This document shows positions 13,748-23,596 of a DNA stretch of 64,000 nucleotides, in pieces (position 1 is the first letter of the stretch; each line of letters begins with the position of its first letter). A program made the position numbers and the translations under genes. Source of the stretch: Rhodoferax koreense (lineage in GTDB: Bacteria > Pseudomonadota > Gammaproteobacteria > Burkholderiales > Burkholderiaceae_C); the NCBI RefSeq assembly GCF_001955695.1, contig NZ_CP019236.1, forward strand, positions 4,030,001 to 4,094,000, read 5' to 3'. The notes beneath the pieces were generated by a model. The model saw only the letters and a list, made by a program, of their open reading frames with translations, searched no databases and had not been told where the DNA came from.

Positions 13748-14779
13748 TTAGATAGCGGGGGCGGCGCTGGCAACGGCGGGCATCGGCCGAACCTTTGCAC
13801 GACGAAGGCGAGCGCGGAACATCTCGATGGGACGCTCCAGCACGAACAGCACAAGCAGGCTTGTGCCCATGACCGCGAGGAAATAGTTCAACAGCGTCGG
13901 TTCTACCCCACTGGCGCGGACTGCAGCGGCGACAGGGAGTTGCAAGACGTAGACCGGAAACGCCAGGTCGCCGAGGAGTTTGTCCACACGGCTGTTTTTC
14001 GTTAGTGCGAAGACATACGGCACAAAGGCCGCGATCGCTGCGTAGTGCCATCCAGTGCTGAAAGCCGCGACCGCGAAGCCCAGGGCAAAATATTCCCAGT
14101 GGATCACCGCACGCTTTGCGTTTATCCAGTACGCAAGCATGCCGAGCCCGAAATACGCCATGACGTACGGGTACAGGAGGTCATAGCGGAATGTTTTGTA
14201 GAACGCGGGACTCACCACAAAGTGGAAAAGCGCTTGGGTAATTGCACCGACGGCGCAGAAGGCGAGGCAGCGGCGGAAATCGCGCGCGACGAATGGTGCT
14301 GCCACGTAGAACAGCATCTCCATCGACAAGGACCAGGCTGGCATGTTGAGGATGTAGTTGGCCCCGTTGTGCTTCGGGTCGATTCCAAACTCAGAAAAGA
14401 CCATCTGTCCGTGGCGCGCGCTGACGTGCACGAGCAGGTCGATGCCGAACATGCTGAAGTTGGCGACATAAGCGAGCACTCGCATCACCAGCGGTAGCTC
14501 GGCGATCCACTGCAACTGCTGCGCCATTACTCCGATCGGAACAAGGATCGCCAGCGAGACGGCATAGGTCGGCCACAGCCGAAGAAAGCGCCCCAAGTAG
14601 AAGGTACGGTTACTCGCCGGGGTCTTGTATCGCTCGTTCAGTCCCATCGTGATGTAAAAGCCCGAAAAGATGAAGAAGATCATCACCGCCGTGCCCGAGT
14701 CGAAAATTGGGAACCACGGGACCGAGCCGATGTGAGAGAAAAGCACAACAAGTGCCAGATACAAGCGAATTAAACCCAT
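13748..14779 (-). CDS. Membrane acyltransferase (acyltransferase-3 family)
   Basis: This 343-residue protein resembles the OafA/YrhL-type acyltransferases that acetylate O-antigen or other surface glycans using acyl groups carried across the inner membrane. It has about ten hydrophobic segments, beginning MGLIRLYLALVVLFSHIGS with the family's early histidine, then FFIFSGFYITMGL and the RTFYLGRFLRLWPTY motif typical of the family. The cytoplasmic tail is basic (RARLRRAKVRP). It reads leftward, away from nadB, towards the structured region at the phage edge. Its base composition is lower in GC than the nad genes, so it may be cargo of the phage or an island, as seroconverting acetylases often are. 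It could also be a host gene. Confidence 0.8.
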   Translation of the reverse strand: MGLIRLYLALVVLFSHIGSVPWFPIFDSGTAVMIFFIFSGFYITMGLNERYKTPASNRTFYLGRFLRLWPTYAVSLAILVPIGVMAQQLQWIAELPLVMRVLAYVANFSMFGIDLLVHVSARHGQMVFSEFGIDPKHNGANYILNMPAWSLSMEMLFYVAAPFVARDFRRCLAFCAVGAITQALFHFVVSPAFYKTFRYDLLYPYVMAYFGLGMLAYWINAKRAVIHWEYFALGFAVAAFSTGWHYAAIAAFVPYVFALTKNSRVDKLLGDLAFPVYVLQLPVAAAVRASGVEPTLLNYFLAVMGTSLLVLFVLERPIEMFRARLRRAKVRPMPAVASAAPAI

Positions 14780-15222
14780 TCGATGAGCTTAGCAGGTCAA
14801 CGTTGAAAGTAGCCGGGGCCACAATAGTGCTACATGAGAAATCAGAATCCCAATAGGACATTGATCCAATTGGGATTTTTTCTAATTGTCCGTCCCATCC
14901 ATCATCGGGGCCACGCTGACCGGCGTTACGGGGAATTTCGTTGGATTCATGGGGAAAAGGCTGTTCGATGCCAAGCTCGCGTTGGAGGCCTTGGCGTGCG
15001 AGGCGGCAGCGTATTTTCGTCGAAAGCGCCCATCCACGCCGGCCTGGGGCCATGTCCTCCGATGCCGCCGCAACCCGCCTCGACCCAAAACGCATCGTTT
15101 AAGATGCGCCGCGGCCCCGACACCCTGCGGGCCGCAACGCCTTGGCCCCGCACATGGGCCCGGCTTCAGATTTCCACATCGCCACATCCCCGCGCGATTG
15201 ACTCCCTTCCGCCGGACGAGAC
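14780..15222. other. Intergenic region between the acyltransferase gene and nadB
   Basis: No secure gene is present. A rightward terminator-like hairpin lies at 14846-14881. An imperfect frame starting with TTG at 14888 encodes a plausible helix but soon becomes low-complexity sequence. CGCATC/GATGCG arms at 15091-15108 may mark a regulatory site for nadB. The AT-rich part ends near 14890, where the GC content jumps, which may be the boundary between acquired and host DNA. Confidence 0.5.
14846..14881 (+). terminator. Rho-independent terminator without an obvious gene
   Basis: AATCCCAAT (14846-14854) pairs with ATTGGGATT (14869-14877), followed by four more T residues. It would stop rightward transcription, yet no rightward gene ends here. 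It may insulate nadB from phage or island transcripts, or end a small RNA. Confidence 0.6.
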
Positions 15223-16800
15223 ATGGCATCACAAGACTTCGACGTACTCATCGTGGGCAGCGGCCTGGCCGGGCTCAGTGCCGCGCTGCACCTCGCGCCC
15301 ACGCACCGCGTGGCGGTGTTGACCAAGGACCGGCTCGGCGATGGCGCCAGCCAGTGGGCACAGGGCGGCATCGCGGCGGTGCTGGGCGACGGAGACAGCT
15401 TCGCATCTCATGTGGACGACACGCTGGTGGCCGGCGCCGGGCTTTGCGACCTGGCGGCGACGCGTTTCGTGGTGGAGCATTCGCCCGAGGCCATCGCCTG
15501 GCTGCAGGCGATGGGCGTGCCGTTTTCCACGGACGCGGGCGCGCTGCACCTCACGCGCGAAGGCGGCCACAGCCACCGCCGCATCGTGCACGTGACCGAC
15601 GCCACCGGCGCCGCGGTGCAGCAGCAACTGGTGGCGGCCGCGCGGCGCACGCCGAACCTCACCATCCTCGAAGACCACGTGCTGGTGGACCTGATCACGC
15701 GCGGCGAGCCAGGCGGCGCGGAAAGGGCCTGCCTCGGCCTTTACGCGCTGGATGCGCGCAGCAACCGCGTGGCCACCTTCCGCGCGCCGCACACCATTTT
15801 GGCCACGGGCGGCGCGGGCAAGGTCTACCTCTACACCACCAACCCGGACTCGTCGACCGGCGACGGCATCGCCGCGGCCTGGCGCGCCGGCTGCCCGGTG
15901 GCCAACATGGAGTTCATCCAGTTCCACCCGACCTGCCTGTTCCATCCGCATGCCAAGTCCTTCCTGATCAGCGAAGCCGTGCGCGGCGAAGGCGGCCTGC
16001 TCAAGCTGCCGGCTTCGGCCGGCGGTACACGCTTCATGCCGGCCCACGACCCGCGCGCCGAACTCGCGCCGCGCGACGTGGTGGCGCGCGCCATCGATTT
16101 CGAGATGAAGAAACACGGCCTCGACTGTGTCTACCTCGACATCTCGCACCAGAGCCCGGCCTTCCTGCAGGAGCACTTCCCCAACATCCTGGCGCGCTGC
16201 GCCTCGCTCGGCATCGACATCACCCGGGAGCCGATCCCGGTGGTGCCGGCGGCGCACTACACCTGCGGCGGCGTGCAGACCGACCTGGCCGGCCGCACCG
16301 CGCTGCCCGGTCTCTATGCCGTGGGCGAGACGGCCTGCACCGGCCTGCATGGTGCCAACCGGCTGGCCAGCAACTCGCTGGTGGAATGCATGGTCTACGC
16401 GCGCGCGGCGGCGCAGGCCATCCGCGAGGCGCCTGTCCCCGCCCCGCTCGCACTGCCGGCCTGGGACGACAGCCGCGTGATCGACGCCGACGAGGCCGTG
16501 GTCGTGTCGCACAACTGGGACGAGCTGCGCCGCTTCATGTGGGACTACGTGGGCATCGTGCGCACCGACAAGCGGCTGGAGCGCGCGGCGCACCGCATTG
16601 CCCTGCTGGCCGGCGAGATCGACGAGTTCTATGCGCAGTACCACGTCACGCGCGACCTGCTGGAACTGCGCAACCTGGTGCAGGTGGCCGAACTCATCGT
16701 GCGCAGCGCGCAGGCGCGCAAGGAAAGCCGGGGCCTGCATTTCAGCCGGGACTATCCTGCGCAGGCCGCGGAAGGCGTGCCGACGGTCCTCAGGCCTTGA
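15223..16800 (+). CDS. nadB: L-aspartate oxidase
   Basis: The 525-residue flavoprotein oxidises L-aspartate to iminoaspartate, the first step of de novo NAD synthesis. It has the FAD-binding [15 protein letters not shown] at about 11-25 and the segment [14 protein letters not shown] near 38-51. Later comes [14 protein letters not shown], and then the active-site region around [12 protein letters not shown]. Near the C-terminus is the second FAD motif [20 protein letters not shown] with [10 protein letters not shown]. Length and motifs match the NadB family rather than succinate dehydrogenase. It faces the nadC-nadA operon, and the two 3' ends are 9 bp apart. The start at 15223 follows GGACGAG. 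Confidence 0.97.
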   Translation: MASQDFDVLIVGSGLAGLSAALHLAPTHRVAVLTKDRLGDGASQWAQGGIAAVLGDGDSFASHVDDTLVAGAGLCDLAATRFVVEHSPEAIAWLQAMGVPFSTDAGALHLTREGGHSHRRIVHVTDATGAAVQQQLVAAARRTPNLTILEDHVLVDLITRGEPGGAERACLGLYALDARSNRVATFRAPHTILATGGAGKVYLYTTNPDSSTGDGIAAAWRAGCPVANMEFIQFHPTCLFHPHAKSFLISEAVRGEGGLLKLPASAGGTRFMPAHDPRAELAPRDVVARAIDFEMKKHGLDCVYLDISHQSPAFLQEHFPNILARCASLGIDITREPIPVVPAAHYTCGGVQTDLAGRTALPGLYAVGETACTGLHGANRLASNSLVECMVYARAAAQAIREAPVPAPLALPAWDDSRVIDADEAVVVSHNWDELRRFMWDYVGIVRTDKRLERAAHRIALLAGEIDEFYAQYHVTRDLLELRNLVQVAELIVRSAQARKESRGLHFSRDYPAQAAEGVPTVLRP

Positions 16801-16809
16801 TGCGGCGCC

Positions 16810-17949
16810 TCAGGCCGCGCCGATGCCCGCGATCAGGCCGCCCGGCGCGAGCCCGTTCTTCAGGCCCGCGGTAAAGGCCAGCATGCGGTCGATCGGCACG
16901 CGCGCGCGCCGGCCCAGCGCCGGATCGACATGGACTTCGTTGGCGCCGGTCTCCAGCACGCGGGCCACATCGGCCAGGCCGTTCATGGCCATCCAGGGGC
17001 AGTGCGCGCAGCTCTTGCAGGTGGCGCTGTTGCCCGAGGTGGGCGCCTCGATGAAGGTCTTGCCGGGGTTCAGCGCGCGCAGCTTGTGCAGCATGCCGGT
17101 GTCGGTGGCAACGATGAAGGTATCGGCCTCCATGCTGCGCGCGGCATTGAGGATGGCCGAGGTGGAGCCCACGGCATCGGCCAGCGCGATCACGTCGGCC
17201 GGCGACTCGGGATGCACCAGCACACGCGCGCCAGGGTGCGACTTCATCAGCAATTCGAGCTCCAGCGCCTTGAACTCGTCGTGCACGATGCAGGCACCGT
17301 GCCAGCTCAGCATGTCGGCGCCGGTCTGGCGGCGGATGTAGTCGCCGAGGTGGCGGTCCGGCGCCCACAGGATCTTGCGGCCCTGCGCGTGCAGCGCGGC
17401 CACCACGTCCAGCGCGCAGCTAGAGGTGACGAGCCAGTCGGCACGCGCCTTCACCGCTGCGCTGGTGTTGGCATAGACCACCACGGTGCGGTCGGGATGC
17501 TGGTCGCAGAAAGCGCTGAAGGCCTCGGCCGGGCAACCGAGGTCAAGCGAGCACGTGGCGTCGAGATCGGGCATGAGCACACGTTTTTCGGGCGACAGGA
17601 TCTTGGACGTCTCGCCCATGAACTTCACGCCCGACACCACCAGCGTCTGCGCCGCATGGTCGCGGCCGAAGCGCGCCATCTCCAGCGAATCGCTGACCAG
17701 GCCGCCGGTTTCCTCGGCCAGGTCCTGCAGGTCAGGGTGCACGTAGTAGTGCGACACCATGACGGCATTGCGCTCGCGCAGCAGGCGGCGGATGCGCGCC
17801 TTCAGCGCATCGCGCTCCGTCGGCCCGGGCTCGGCCGGCACGCGCGCCCAGGCCCGGCGTGTGTCGCAGGCGGCGCCCGGTGACGATGGTGCGGACAGGG
17901 TTTCCTTCGTCGGCTGCTCGTAGTCGACGTCGATGATCGAGGCCTGCAT
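16810..17949 (-). CDS. nadA: Quinolinate synthase
   Basis: This 379-residue iron-sulfur enzyme condenses iminoaspartate with dihydroxyacetone phosphate to give quinolinate. Visible family marks include [20 protein letters not shown], the [13 protein letters not shown] segment, and cysteines in [17 protein letters not shown] and [10 protein letters not shown], three of which hold the 4Fe-4S cluster in studied homologues. A variable N-terminal extension of about 45 residues precedes the core. An AGGAGG ribosome-binding site lies at the very end of nadC, 2 bp upstream, so the two genes are translationally linked. The gene converges on nadB. Confidence 0.97.
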   Translation of the reverse strand: MQASIIDVDYEQPTKETLSAPSSPGAACDTRRAWARVPAEPGPTERDALKARIRRLLRERNAVMVSHYYVHPDLQDLAEETGGLVSDSLEMARFGRDHAAQTLVVSGVKFMGETSKILSPEKRVLMPDLDATCSLDLGCPAEAFSAFCDQHPDRTVVVYANTSAAVKARADWLVTSSCALDVVAALHAQGRKILWAPDRHLGDYIRRQTGADMLSWHGACIVHDEFKALELELLMKSHPGARVLVHPESPADVIALADAVGSTSAILNAARSMEADTFIVATDTGMLHKLRALNPGKTFIEAPTSGNSATCKSCAHCPWMAMNGLADVARVLETGANEVHVDPALGRRARVPIDRMLAFTAGLKNGLAPGGLIAGIGAA

Positions 17950-17951
17950 GG

Positions 17952-18824
17952 TCAGGCCTCCTGGAAACGCATGGAGAAGTCGATGGCCTTCACGTCCTTG
18001 GTGAGCGCACCGATCGAGATGCGGTCCACGCCGGTGGCGGCCAGCGCCGCCACGCTGTCCAGCGTGACGCCGCCCGAGATCTCCAGCACGGCGCGGCCTT
18101 CACCCATGGCATCGTTGCGCCGCACGGCTTCGCGCAGCGTCGGCAGGTCCATGTTGTCGAGCAGGATCATGCGCGCGCCGACGGCCAGCGCCTCGTCGAG
18201 TTCGTTGAGGGTCTCGACCTCGACCTCCACGAACTTCAGCGGCGCCGTCACCTGCGCCGCAGCGGCCATGGCCGCCCGGATGCCGCCGGCCGCGGCGATG
18301 TGGTTTTCCTTGATCAGGATCGCGTCGAACAGGCCGATGCGGTGGTTCGTGCCGCCGCCGGTGCGCACCGCGTATTTCTGGGCCAGCCGCAGCCCGGGCA
18401 GTGTCTTGCGCGTGTCGACGATCTGCGCACGCGTGCCGCGCACGGCGTCCACGTAGCTCGCCGTTTTGGTGGCCACGGCGCTGAGCAGTTGCAGGAAGTT
18501 CAACGCCGTGCGCTCGGCGCTCAGCAGGCTGCGCGCATCGCCGGCGATTTCCACAATGGCCTGATCCGGCGCGCAGCGCTCGCCTTCGGCGCAGTGCCAT
18601 TGCACGTGCGCGACGGGATCGAGCGCGCGGACCACCGCCTCCAGCCAGGGCGCACCGCAGATCACGGCGGCTTCGCGCGCGATGATGCGGGCCACGGCCC
18701 GGCTGGGCGGAACCAGCCCTGCGGTCAGGTCGCCGGTGCCGACGTCCTCCTGCAATGCCAGGGCGGCATCCCGCGCTGCCAACGCGGCAATGCCGGCCTG
18801 CGAATCGGTGAATAGGTCTGTCAT
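17952..18824 (-). CDS. nadC: Nicotinate-nucleotide pyrophosphorylase (quinolinate phosphoribosyltransferase)
   Basis: The 290-residue enzyme joins quinolinate to PRPP and releases carbon dioxide, giving nicotinate mononucleotide. Motifs include [14 protein letters not shown] near 26-40, the [18 protein letters not shown] helix, [11 protein letters not shown], and [20 protein letters not shown], followed by [10 protein letters not shown] and the phosphate-binding EISGGVT. It is the first gene of the nadC-nadA operon. A palindrome at 18854-18871 sits 30 bp upstream of the start and could be an operator for a NAD-responsive repressor. Confidence 0.97.
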   Translation of the reverse strand: MTDLFTDSQAGIAALAARDAALALQEDVGTGDLTAGLVPPSRAVARIIAREAAVICGAPWLEAVVRALDPVAHVQWHCAEGERCAPDQAIVEIAGDARSLLSAERTALNFLQLLSAVATKTASYVDAVRGTRAQIVDTRKTLPGLRLAQKYAVRTGGGTNHRIGLFDAILIKENHIAAAGGIRAAMAAAAQVTAPLKFVEVEVETLNELDEALAVGARMILLDNMDLPTLREAVRRNDAMGEGRAVLEISGGVTLDSVAALAATGVDRISIGALTKDVKAIDFSMRFQEA

Positions 18825-18853
18825 GGTTCTGATGAAAAAGAAATACGGACTCT

Positions 18854-18871
18854 TTGTCGTGTGGACGACAA
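18854..18871. promoter_or_regulatory. Palindrome upstream of nadC, candidate NAD-regulator operator
   Basis: TTGTCGT and ACGACAA form 7-bp arms with a 4-bp spacer, ahead of the nadC start at 18824. Relatives of NadQ and NrtR repress NAD genes by binding palindromes of about this size. The particular regulator is not identifiable here, and nadB lacks a copy. Confidence 0.5.
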
Positions 18872-18944
18872 TCGAGCCCGCATTTTGCCCGCGCTTTTGA
18901 AGCGCCGACCCGCCTTCCCGTTTTCTGGCTGCTGGGGCGTCTGC

Positions 18945-19355
18945 CTAGGCCATGGGATTCGGCGCCCTCAGCCGCCCGAGGCTGGCGCTGAAGATCGGCG
19001 CCGGCCCGCCCTCCAGCACCGATCGCGCGTAACCGAGGATCCAGTTCGCGATGCAGACCGGATCCTTCTCACCCATCTGCACGGTGAGATACCGCCCCGC
19101 CTGCCAGCTGTCCAACTCACCGCCGAGGTAGTACAACAGCGCGGACGGATGCCGCTGCCGCGGATAACACGCATTGAGCTGGCCGCCACCGAACTGGATC
19201 CATTGGCGTGGGTTCGCGACCAGGTCGAAGGTGGCGCACGCCCGTGGCGTGGACTGCGCCGCGCGCACGATGCTCAGCAGCGTCAGCTGGTCCCATACGA
19301 AAAGCGAAGCCGTGCAAACTCCTGGTCCTGACGCAGGATTGTCTGGATCCGGCAA
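18945..19355 (-). CDS. Hypothetical protein
   Basis: The frame codes up to 136 residues with a plausible soluble domain: WDQLTLLSIVRAAQSTPRAC, then DLVANPRQWIQFGGGQLNAC and YLGGELDSWQAGRYLTVQMG. The tryptophans and GGG turn look like a real fold. I do not know the family. The open frame starts with TTG at 19355 and no ATG follows near the N-terminus, so the start is unsure. A GTG near residue 30 is another choice, or the 5' end may be damaged. It is transcribed towards nadC, 120 bp upstream of it, and is the first gene of a small accessory stretch reaching to tRNA-His. Confidence 0.55.
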   Translation of the reverse strand: MPDPDNPASGPGVCTASLFVWDQLTLLSIVRAAQSTPRACATFDLVANPRQWIQFGGGQLNACYPRQRHPSALLYYLGGELDSWQAGRYLTVQMGEKDPVCIANWILGYARSVLEGGPAPIFSASLGRLRAPNPMA

Positions 19356-19606
19356 CCTGGCTCAACCCGCAGAAAGAGGGGGTTGCTTATCAGGAAACAG
19401 CGCCGAGGAAGCAGCCCGGGGTTCGGCACAGCGCTGCCGCGCAAGAGACCGGCGCTGGCCACCCATAGCAAGCGGCTTTTCGCTCTGATACGGCGGAAGC
19501 TCGTCCGTGTCGGATGTTGATTCGGCCTGACTGAAGGCTTGCGCACGGGTTACGATCCGGCGACCGCTTCCGCGCAGTGACATGCGCGGCAAACCACAAT
19601 TTCTCA

Positions 19607-20458
19607 ATGAATCTGACCACACTAACCCAGCGCGAAATCGGTTCACCATCCGACTTGATCACCCTGTCAGATATGTTCGAGGAAATGGCGGTTTCCGGGT
19701 CGTCGCTCTTGTTTCGGGGTCAACCAAGCGATTATGGGAACTTGCAGCCAACCTTGGCTCGTAAAGTGGACGGCGCTCCACACGGTGCGGTCAGCATCCT
19801 CGAAAGCCAACTGCTGAAAAGCTTTCGTACCCATTACGCCAATCTGCCGGCGCTTCCAGGCGATATGCCCCCTGCAGGCCACGTCCATGCAGCGTCGGAC
19901 GTTGAGGTCATGAGCTTGATGCAGCATTACGAGGTGCCTAGTCGCCTTCTGGATTGGACGCAGAGTATTTGGGTAGCGGCGTATTTCGCCTGTGCCTCAA
20001 ACTCTGGCAAGCCTGGCGAGCTATGGGTCATGGACGAGACATTGCTGGAAGTTGATCCGACCGGCATGCCAGTCGAAAAAATACGCGATGCGGTGTCTAA
20101 GTCAGTAAGTTCTCGGCCCGGCGACTACCATCCAAGTTGGGGAATGCCTTTTTTGGTTGTCATCGAACCGATCGTAAATTCGAGACTCCAGGCCCAGCGT
20201 GGAAAGCTGACCGCCAGCGACTACGCGACTTACGACCATGCACAAATTCTTTGGAAGCTGGCTACCAAAAGAACTGGGGGCGACCATCCAGGCAGCTCAT
20301 TCGGTCGGTACATTTTCCGGCCCGAGCGTAAAGGTGACATCCTTCGCTTCCTCGATACGCAGAAGGGCGTAAGCGCGCGAACGCTGTTTCCAGACATTGT
20401 TGGCCTCGGCCGCTTCCTTGGCGCGGAATTTGAGGCGCTAAGATCGCAGCTACTCTGA
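19607..20458 (+). CDS. FRG-domain protein
   Basis: The 283-residue protein carries the FRG domain, named for its conserved FRG triplet. It shows SSLLFRGQPSDYGNLQPTLA near residues 33-52, and VMSLMQHYEVPSRLLDWTQS followed by IWVAAYFACAS in the middle. The latter corresponds to the family's conserved QH-x-G-x-P-(T/S)-RLLDW block. No signal peptide or membrane segment is seen. FRG proteins are widespread and occur in accessory and defence contexts, with no agreed biochemical activity known to me. The ATG at 19607 was chosen over an upstream frame extension. No strong RBS is present. It is divergent from the hypothetical gene on its left and convergent with the DUF4145 gene. Confidence 0.8.
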   Translation: MNLTTLTQREIGSPSDLITLSDMFEEMAVSGSSLLFRGQPSDYGNLQPTLARKVDGAPHGAVSILESQLLKSFRTHYANLPALPGDMPPAGHVHAASDVEVMSLMQHYEVPSRLLDWTQSIWVAAYFACASNSGKPGELWVMDETLLEVDPTGMPVEKIRDAVSKSVSSRPGDYHPSWGMPFLVVIEPIVNSRLQAQRGKLTASDYATYDHAQILWKLATKRTGGDHPGSSFGRYIFRPERKGDILRFLDTQKGVSARTLFPDIVGLGRFLGAEFEALRSQLL

Positions 20459-20584
20459 GGTTCAGGAATAGTCGGCAGGCATCAATGTTTCGGCTTTGAA
20501 CAAAGCTGTAGCGATCAGGGATTTAGCAACCTCTGTCTCGCGGGGGCCGCCGACCAGGTGAATCTAGGCCAAAACGTTTACCGT

Positions 20585-21277
20585 TTAGATCGCCCGGCGC
20601 GCCTCACGTCTCTTTTTGGCGATAGCTAACTGAGCGGGCTCAGTAAAAATCCGTTCCAGCAGCACAAAGCAGAAGTCCAGCAGATCGTTGGCATCATGCT
20701 CAGTTAGGTTGCCGGCATGGGCGCCGTCATTGCCATCCTCTTTAATGCACGTCGACAGATCCTCCAGACTCCGTGGAAGGCGCCCGGAGGCGAACAGCCA
20801 AGGAAGGCGCAAGCCTAAGTCCCGGCGAGTTTTTGAGTTGAGCCCCTCCACCTCACCTTGTGGCAACAGCGTTTTAGTTGTCAGATCAATGCACAAACGA
20901 AACATCGTGCCAGCAGCGTTGTAGCAACCAACGGCGAGGCACGTTGCACCCTCCTCGAAAACGGCCTGGATGGATTCCGGAAGGTGCTGGGGTGGTTTGT
21001 GACTCGAAACATCCTTGAGAGAGACATGAGCGACGTTCTCAACGAGGTCGTCCACAATCCCTTTCAATTTTGGAAGCGGAGTGTTCTCGAGGACATGATG
21101 AGCGCCCGGACTGACCTCCCGCAACACAAATGTTGTGCTCTTGGCGCACTTCCTGCAGACGCAAAACGCTTCATAACTGTTCTGCCAGCCATTCGCTGAA
21201 ACAACGGATGCCGCAGATAGTTCAAAGGTCACGTGCTTCGTGCCGCATCGAGGACAGTTTGCAGTCAGCTCAGACAT
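20585..21277 (-). CDS. DUF4145-domain protein with N-terminal zinc ribbon
   Basis: The 230-residue product starts with a zinc-ribbon-like pattern (CPRCGTKHV near 7-15 and CVCRKCAK near 39-46). A helical DUF4145 domain follows, in which AVGCYNAAGTMFRLCIDLTT and the DLSTCIKEDGNDGAHAGNLT region are the conserved parts. DUF4145 proteins are often found in genomic islands and near restriction or other defence genes. Their role is unknown. The ATG at 21277 gives the cysteine ribbon a normal start, although the frame stays open to 21334. It is convergent with the FRG gene and followed upstream by tRNA-His. Confidence 0.75.
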   Translation of the reverse strand: MSELTANCPRCGTKHVTFELSAASVVSANGWQNSYEAFCVCRKCAKSTTFVLREVSPGAHHVLENTPLPKLKGIVDDLVENVAHVSLKDVSSHKPPQHLPESIQAVFEEGATCLAVGCYNAAGTMFRLCIDLTTKTLLPQGEVEGLNSKTRRDLGLRLPWLFASGRLPRSLEDLSTCIKEDGNDGAHAGNLTEHDANDLLDFCFVLLERIFTEPAQLAIAKKRREARRAI

Positions 21278-21358
21278 TTTTTTGAACCCGGTGTGGGATT
21301 GGTTAAGAATCAGCGGAGATAAATCGGCATACATCCGCCCTTACATCGGTCGCTCAAC

Positions 21359-21396
21359 AAAAAAGCCTGCTATCGATTAAATAGCAGGCTTTCTTT
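21359..21396. terminator. Strong hairpin terminator, both directions
   Basis: AGCCTGCTAT (21364-21373) and ATAGCAGGCT (21381-21390) form a 10-bp stem with a 7-base loop. On the reverse strand it is followed by six T residues, and on the forward strand by TTCTTT. It terminates the leftward tRNA-His transcript. Confidence 0.85.
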
Positions 21397-21404
21397 ACTG
21401 TACT

Positions 21405-21481
21405 TGGGGTGGCTGATGGGGCTCGAACCCACGACAACAGGAATCACAATCCTGGACTCTACCAACTGAGCTACAGCCACC
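21405..21481 (-). tRNA. tRNA-His (GTG anticodon)
   Basis: The reverse complement folds as a cloverleaf: acceptor GTGGCTG/CAGCCAC, D arm TAGCTCAGTTGGTAGAG, anticodon loop ATTGTGATT with GTG, T arm GGGTTCGAGCCCC, and encoded CCA. An extra G at 21481 faces C73, the histidine tRNA hallmark. It lies 26 bp downstream of ppiD on the same strand. Confidence 0.97.
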
Positions 21482-21507
21482 GTAGATTCAGATTATAGCG
21501 CGAATCC

Positions 21508-23448
21508 TCACTGCTTCACGACGGCGGCCGCATCGGCGCTGGTTTTAAAGCTCGGCTGCGGCACGTTGATCTTGACCTTGAAGCGTTCCTTGAGCAGGTT
21601 GTAGTAGGCCGCGTTCTCGGCCGTGGCCCAGGCCTGGGCGACCTGATCGCGGCCTTGTTTCATCAGCTCTTCCTTGCCGGCTTCGCGCGGCATGATCTTA
21701 TTGACCTTGACCACGGCATAGCCCTGATCGCCCAGGTCGATGCCCGCCCAGGCCGGCAGGGCCGCAGGGTCGGCGCGCAGCGCGGCATCGACCACGGTGG
21801 CGGGTTGCTGCTGGGTGGTTTCGCGCGACAGCACCACGGCCGCGGGCAGCGTGGTGGCGCTGGCAGGGTTCGCCTTCCAGGCGGCCAGGCGCGCTTCGCC
21901 CTCGGTCTTCGCCAGCGCTGCGCTGCGGGTCGCCAGCAGTTGCTGGCGCACGCGATCCTTCACCTCCGCAAATGGCAGCGTGTGCGCCGGCGTGTGCTGG
22001 ACGACGCGGCCGGACACGAGCTGGCTCGGGCCGGTCTCGACGGCCTCGGTGTTGCGCTTCTTTTCGATGGCGTCGTTGGAGAACAGGGCATCGAGGAACT
22101 TGCCGCTGGCCAGTACCCCCTTGGCGCCGGCGGCGGGCTGGCGCTGCACGGTGGCGGTCTGCACCGTGAGCTTCAGGCGGTCGGCCACGGGTTTGAGGCT
22201 GTCGGCCTGCTCGTACACGCCGTTGGTGAAGGTGTCGGCGACCTCGGCGAACTTGCGCGCGGCCTGCTGGTTCCTGAGTTCGGCTTCGAGGTCGGGCCGC
22301 ATCTCTTCGAAGCTGCGTTGCTTGGGCGCGCGGATGCTGGTGAGCTTGATGATGTGGTAGCCGAAGTCGGACTCCACCACGTCGCTGATGTCCCCGACCT
22401 TCATGCCGAAAGCCGCATCCTCGAACGGCTTGACCATGGCGCCGCGCGTGAAGAAGTCCAGGTCGCCACCGTTGGCGGCCGAGCCAGGATCCTGCGAATT
22501 TTTCTTGGCCACGTCGGCGAACGAGGCCGGCGCCTTGCGCACCTCGGCCAGCAGTTCCTCGGCCTTGGCACGCGCCTTCTTGCGTTCGTCGGCGGAAGCC
22601 GTCTTCGGCGAAGCGATCAGGATGTGGCTCGCGCGCCGCTCTTCCTGGCCGGCCAGCTTGCTCGCGTTCTGTTCGTAATAGGTCTTCAGGTCCTGTTCGT
22701 TGGGAACGATGCTCTTCTTCACGCTGTCCTGATCGAGCACGATGTATTCGATGGTGGCCTGCTCGGGCGACTGGAATTGCGCGGTGTGCTCCTTGTACCA
22801 GGCTTCGAGTTCGGCGTCGGTGAGCGTGACCTTGGAGGCGAAATCGCCGGACTTGAACATCGCCACCTGCACCTCGCGTTTTTCGAGGAAGGCATTGAGC
22901 GCCACGTCGGCTTCGGCCGTGGGCACGAACGAGGTGCCGATCACACCGGCGAGCACCTGGCGTGCCGACAGGTCGGAGCGCACACGCGCCTCGAACATCT
23001 CGGGCGTCAGGCCCTGGCTGCCGACCATCTGGCGGTACCGCTCCACATCGAGCGTGCCGTCGGGCTTGCGCAGAGCGGCGATCGACGGATCGGATTCGAG
23101 GCTGCGCGCCAGGCGGGCGTCGCTGGTGACGAGATGGGACTTGTCCGCCGCGGCGGCCAACACGCGGTCACGCACCATTTTCTCGAGCGTGGCATAGCGG
23201 GCTTCGGCCGAGTCGAGCATCTTCGGATCGACGCTCGGCGAACTGGTCAACACCCGTTGAACTTCGTTGCGGTGCGCCATGTCCCATTCCGCTTGCTTGA
23301 TGTCATGGCCGGCCACCTTGGCCACGACTTCGCCGCCTTCGTTCATGCGGTTGTAGCCCTGGATGCCGAACAGCACGAAGGACGGGATGATCAGCAAGAA
23401 CATCAAGCCCATCATGATCCTGGTGTGCTTGCGAACGAAATCGAACAT
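21508..23448 (-). CDS. ppiD: Periplasmic peptidyl-prolyl isomerase/chaperone PpiD
   Basis: The 646-residue protein is a membrane-anchored folding helper at the exit of the Sec translocon. It has a short cytoplasmic start ([14 protein letters not shown]), one transmembrane helix at about 13-30 ([17 protein letters not shown]), and a SurA-like N-terminal chaperone region. A parvulin domain follows at about 265-365 ([50 protein letters not shown]), then a long C-terminal domain. Length and order match PpiD. It lies between tRNA-Val and tRNA-His on the same strand, in a hup-tRNA-ppiD-tRNA order. Confidence 0.93.
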   Translation of the reverse strand: MFDFVRKHTRIMMGLMFLLIIPSFVLFGIQGYNRMNEGGEVVAKVAGHDIKQAEWDMAHRNEVQRVLTSSPSVDPKMLDSAEARYATLEKMVRDRVLAAAADKSHLVTSDARLARSLESDPSIAALRKPDGTLDVERYRQMVGSQGLTPEMFEARVRSDLSARQVLAGVIGTSFVPTAEADVALNAFLEKREVQVAMFKSGDFASKVTLTDAELEAWYKEHTAQFQSPEQATIEYIVLDQDSVKKSIVPNEQDLKTYYEQNASKLAGQEERRASHILIASPKTASADERKKARAKAEELLAEVRKAPASFADVAKKNSQDPGSAANGGDLDFFTRGAMVKPFEDAAFGMKVGDISDVVESDFGYHIIKLTSIRAPKQRSFEEMRPDLEAELRNQQAARKFAEVADTFTNGVYEQADSLKPVADRLKLTVQTATVQRQPAAGAKGVLASGKFLDALFSNDAIEKKRNTEAVETGPSQLVSGRVVQHTPAHTLPFAEVKDRVRQQLLATRSAALAKTEGEARLAAWKANPASATTLPAAVVLSRETTQQQPATVVDAALRADPAALPAWAGIDLGDQGYAVVKVNKIMPREAGKEELMKQGRDQVAQAWATAENAAYYNLLKERFKVKINVPQPSFKTSADAAAVVKQ

Positions 23449-23468
23449 GGGAAAACTCTCTGTAAAAC

Positions 23469-23495
23469 AAAAAGGCGAACGTGATGTTCGCCTTT
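23469..23495 (-). terminator. Terminator after tRNA-Val
   Basis: AAAGGCGAAC (23471-23480) pairs with GTTCGCCTTT (23486-23495) around a 5-base loop. On the reverse strand the stem ends in TTTTTG. It lies between tRNA-Val and ppiD and would separate their transcripts, at least in part. Confidence 0.8.
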
Positions 23496-23504
23496 GCCTG
23501 GAGG

Positions 23505-23580
23505 TGGTGGGTGCTGACGGGCTCGAACCGCCGACCTACGCCGTGTAAGGGCGCTGCTCTACCAACTGAGCTAAGCACCC
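23505..23580 (-). tRNA. tRNA-Val (TAC anticodon)
   Basis: The reverse complement folds with acceptor GGGTGCT/AGCACCC, D arm TAGCTCAGTTGGTAGAGC, anticodon loop CTTACAC carrying TAC, T arm GGCGGTTCGAGCCCGTC, and an encoded ACCA end. It is 16 bp downstream of the hup gene. Confidence 0.97.
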
Positions 23581-23596
23581 CACCTGAAACAGGAAC

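Noticed and set aside
14888..15060. TTG-started frame with a helix-like start (MSVPSIIGATLTGVTG)
   Set aside because: It has no RBS and soon becomes arginine- and proline-rich low-complexity sequence running out of frame through nadB.
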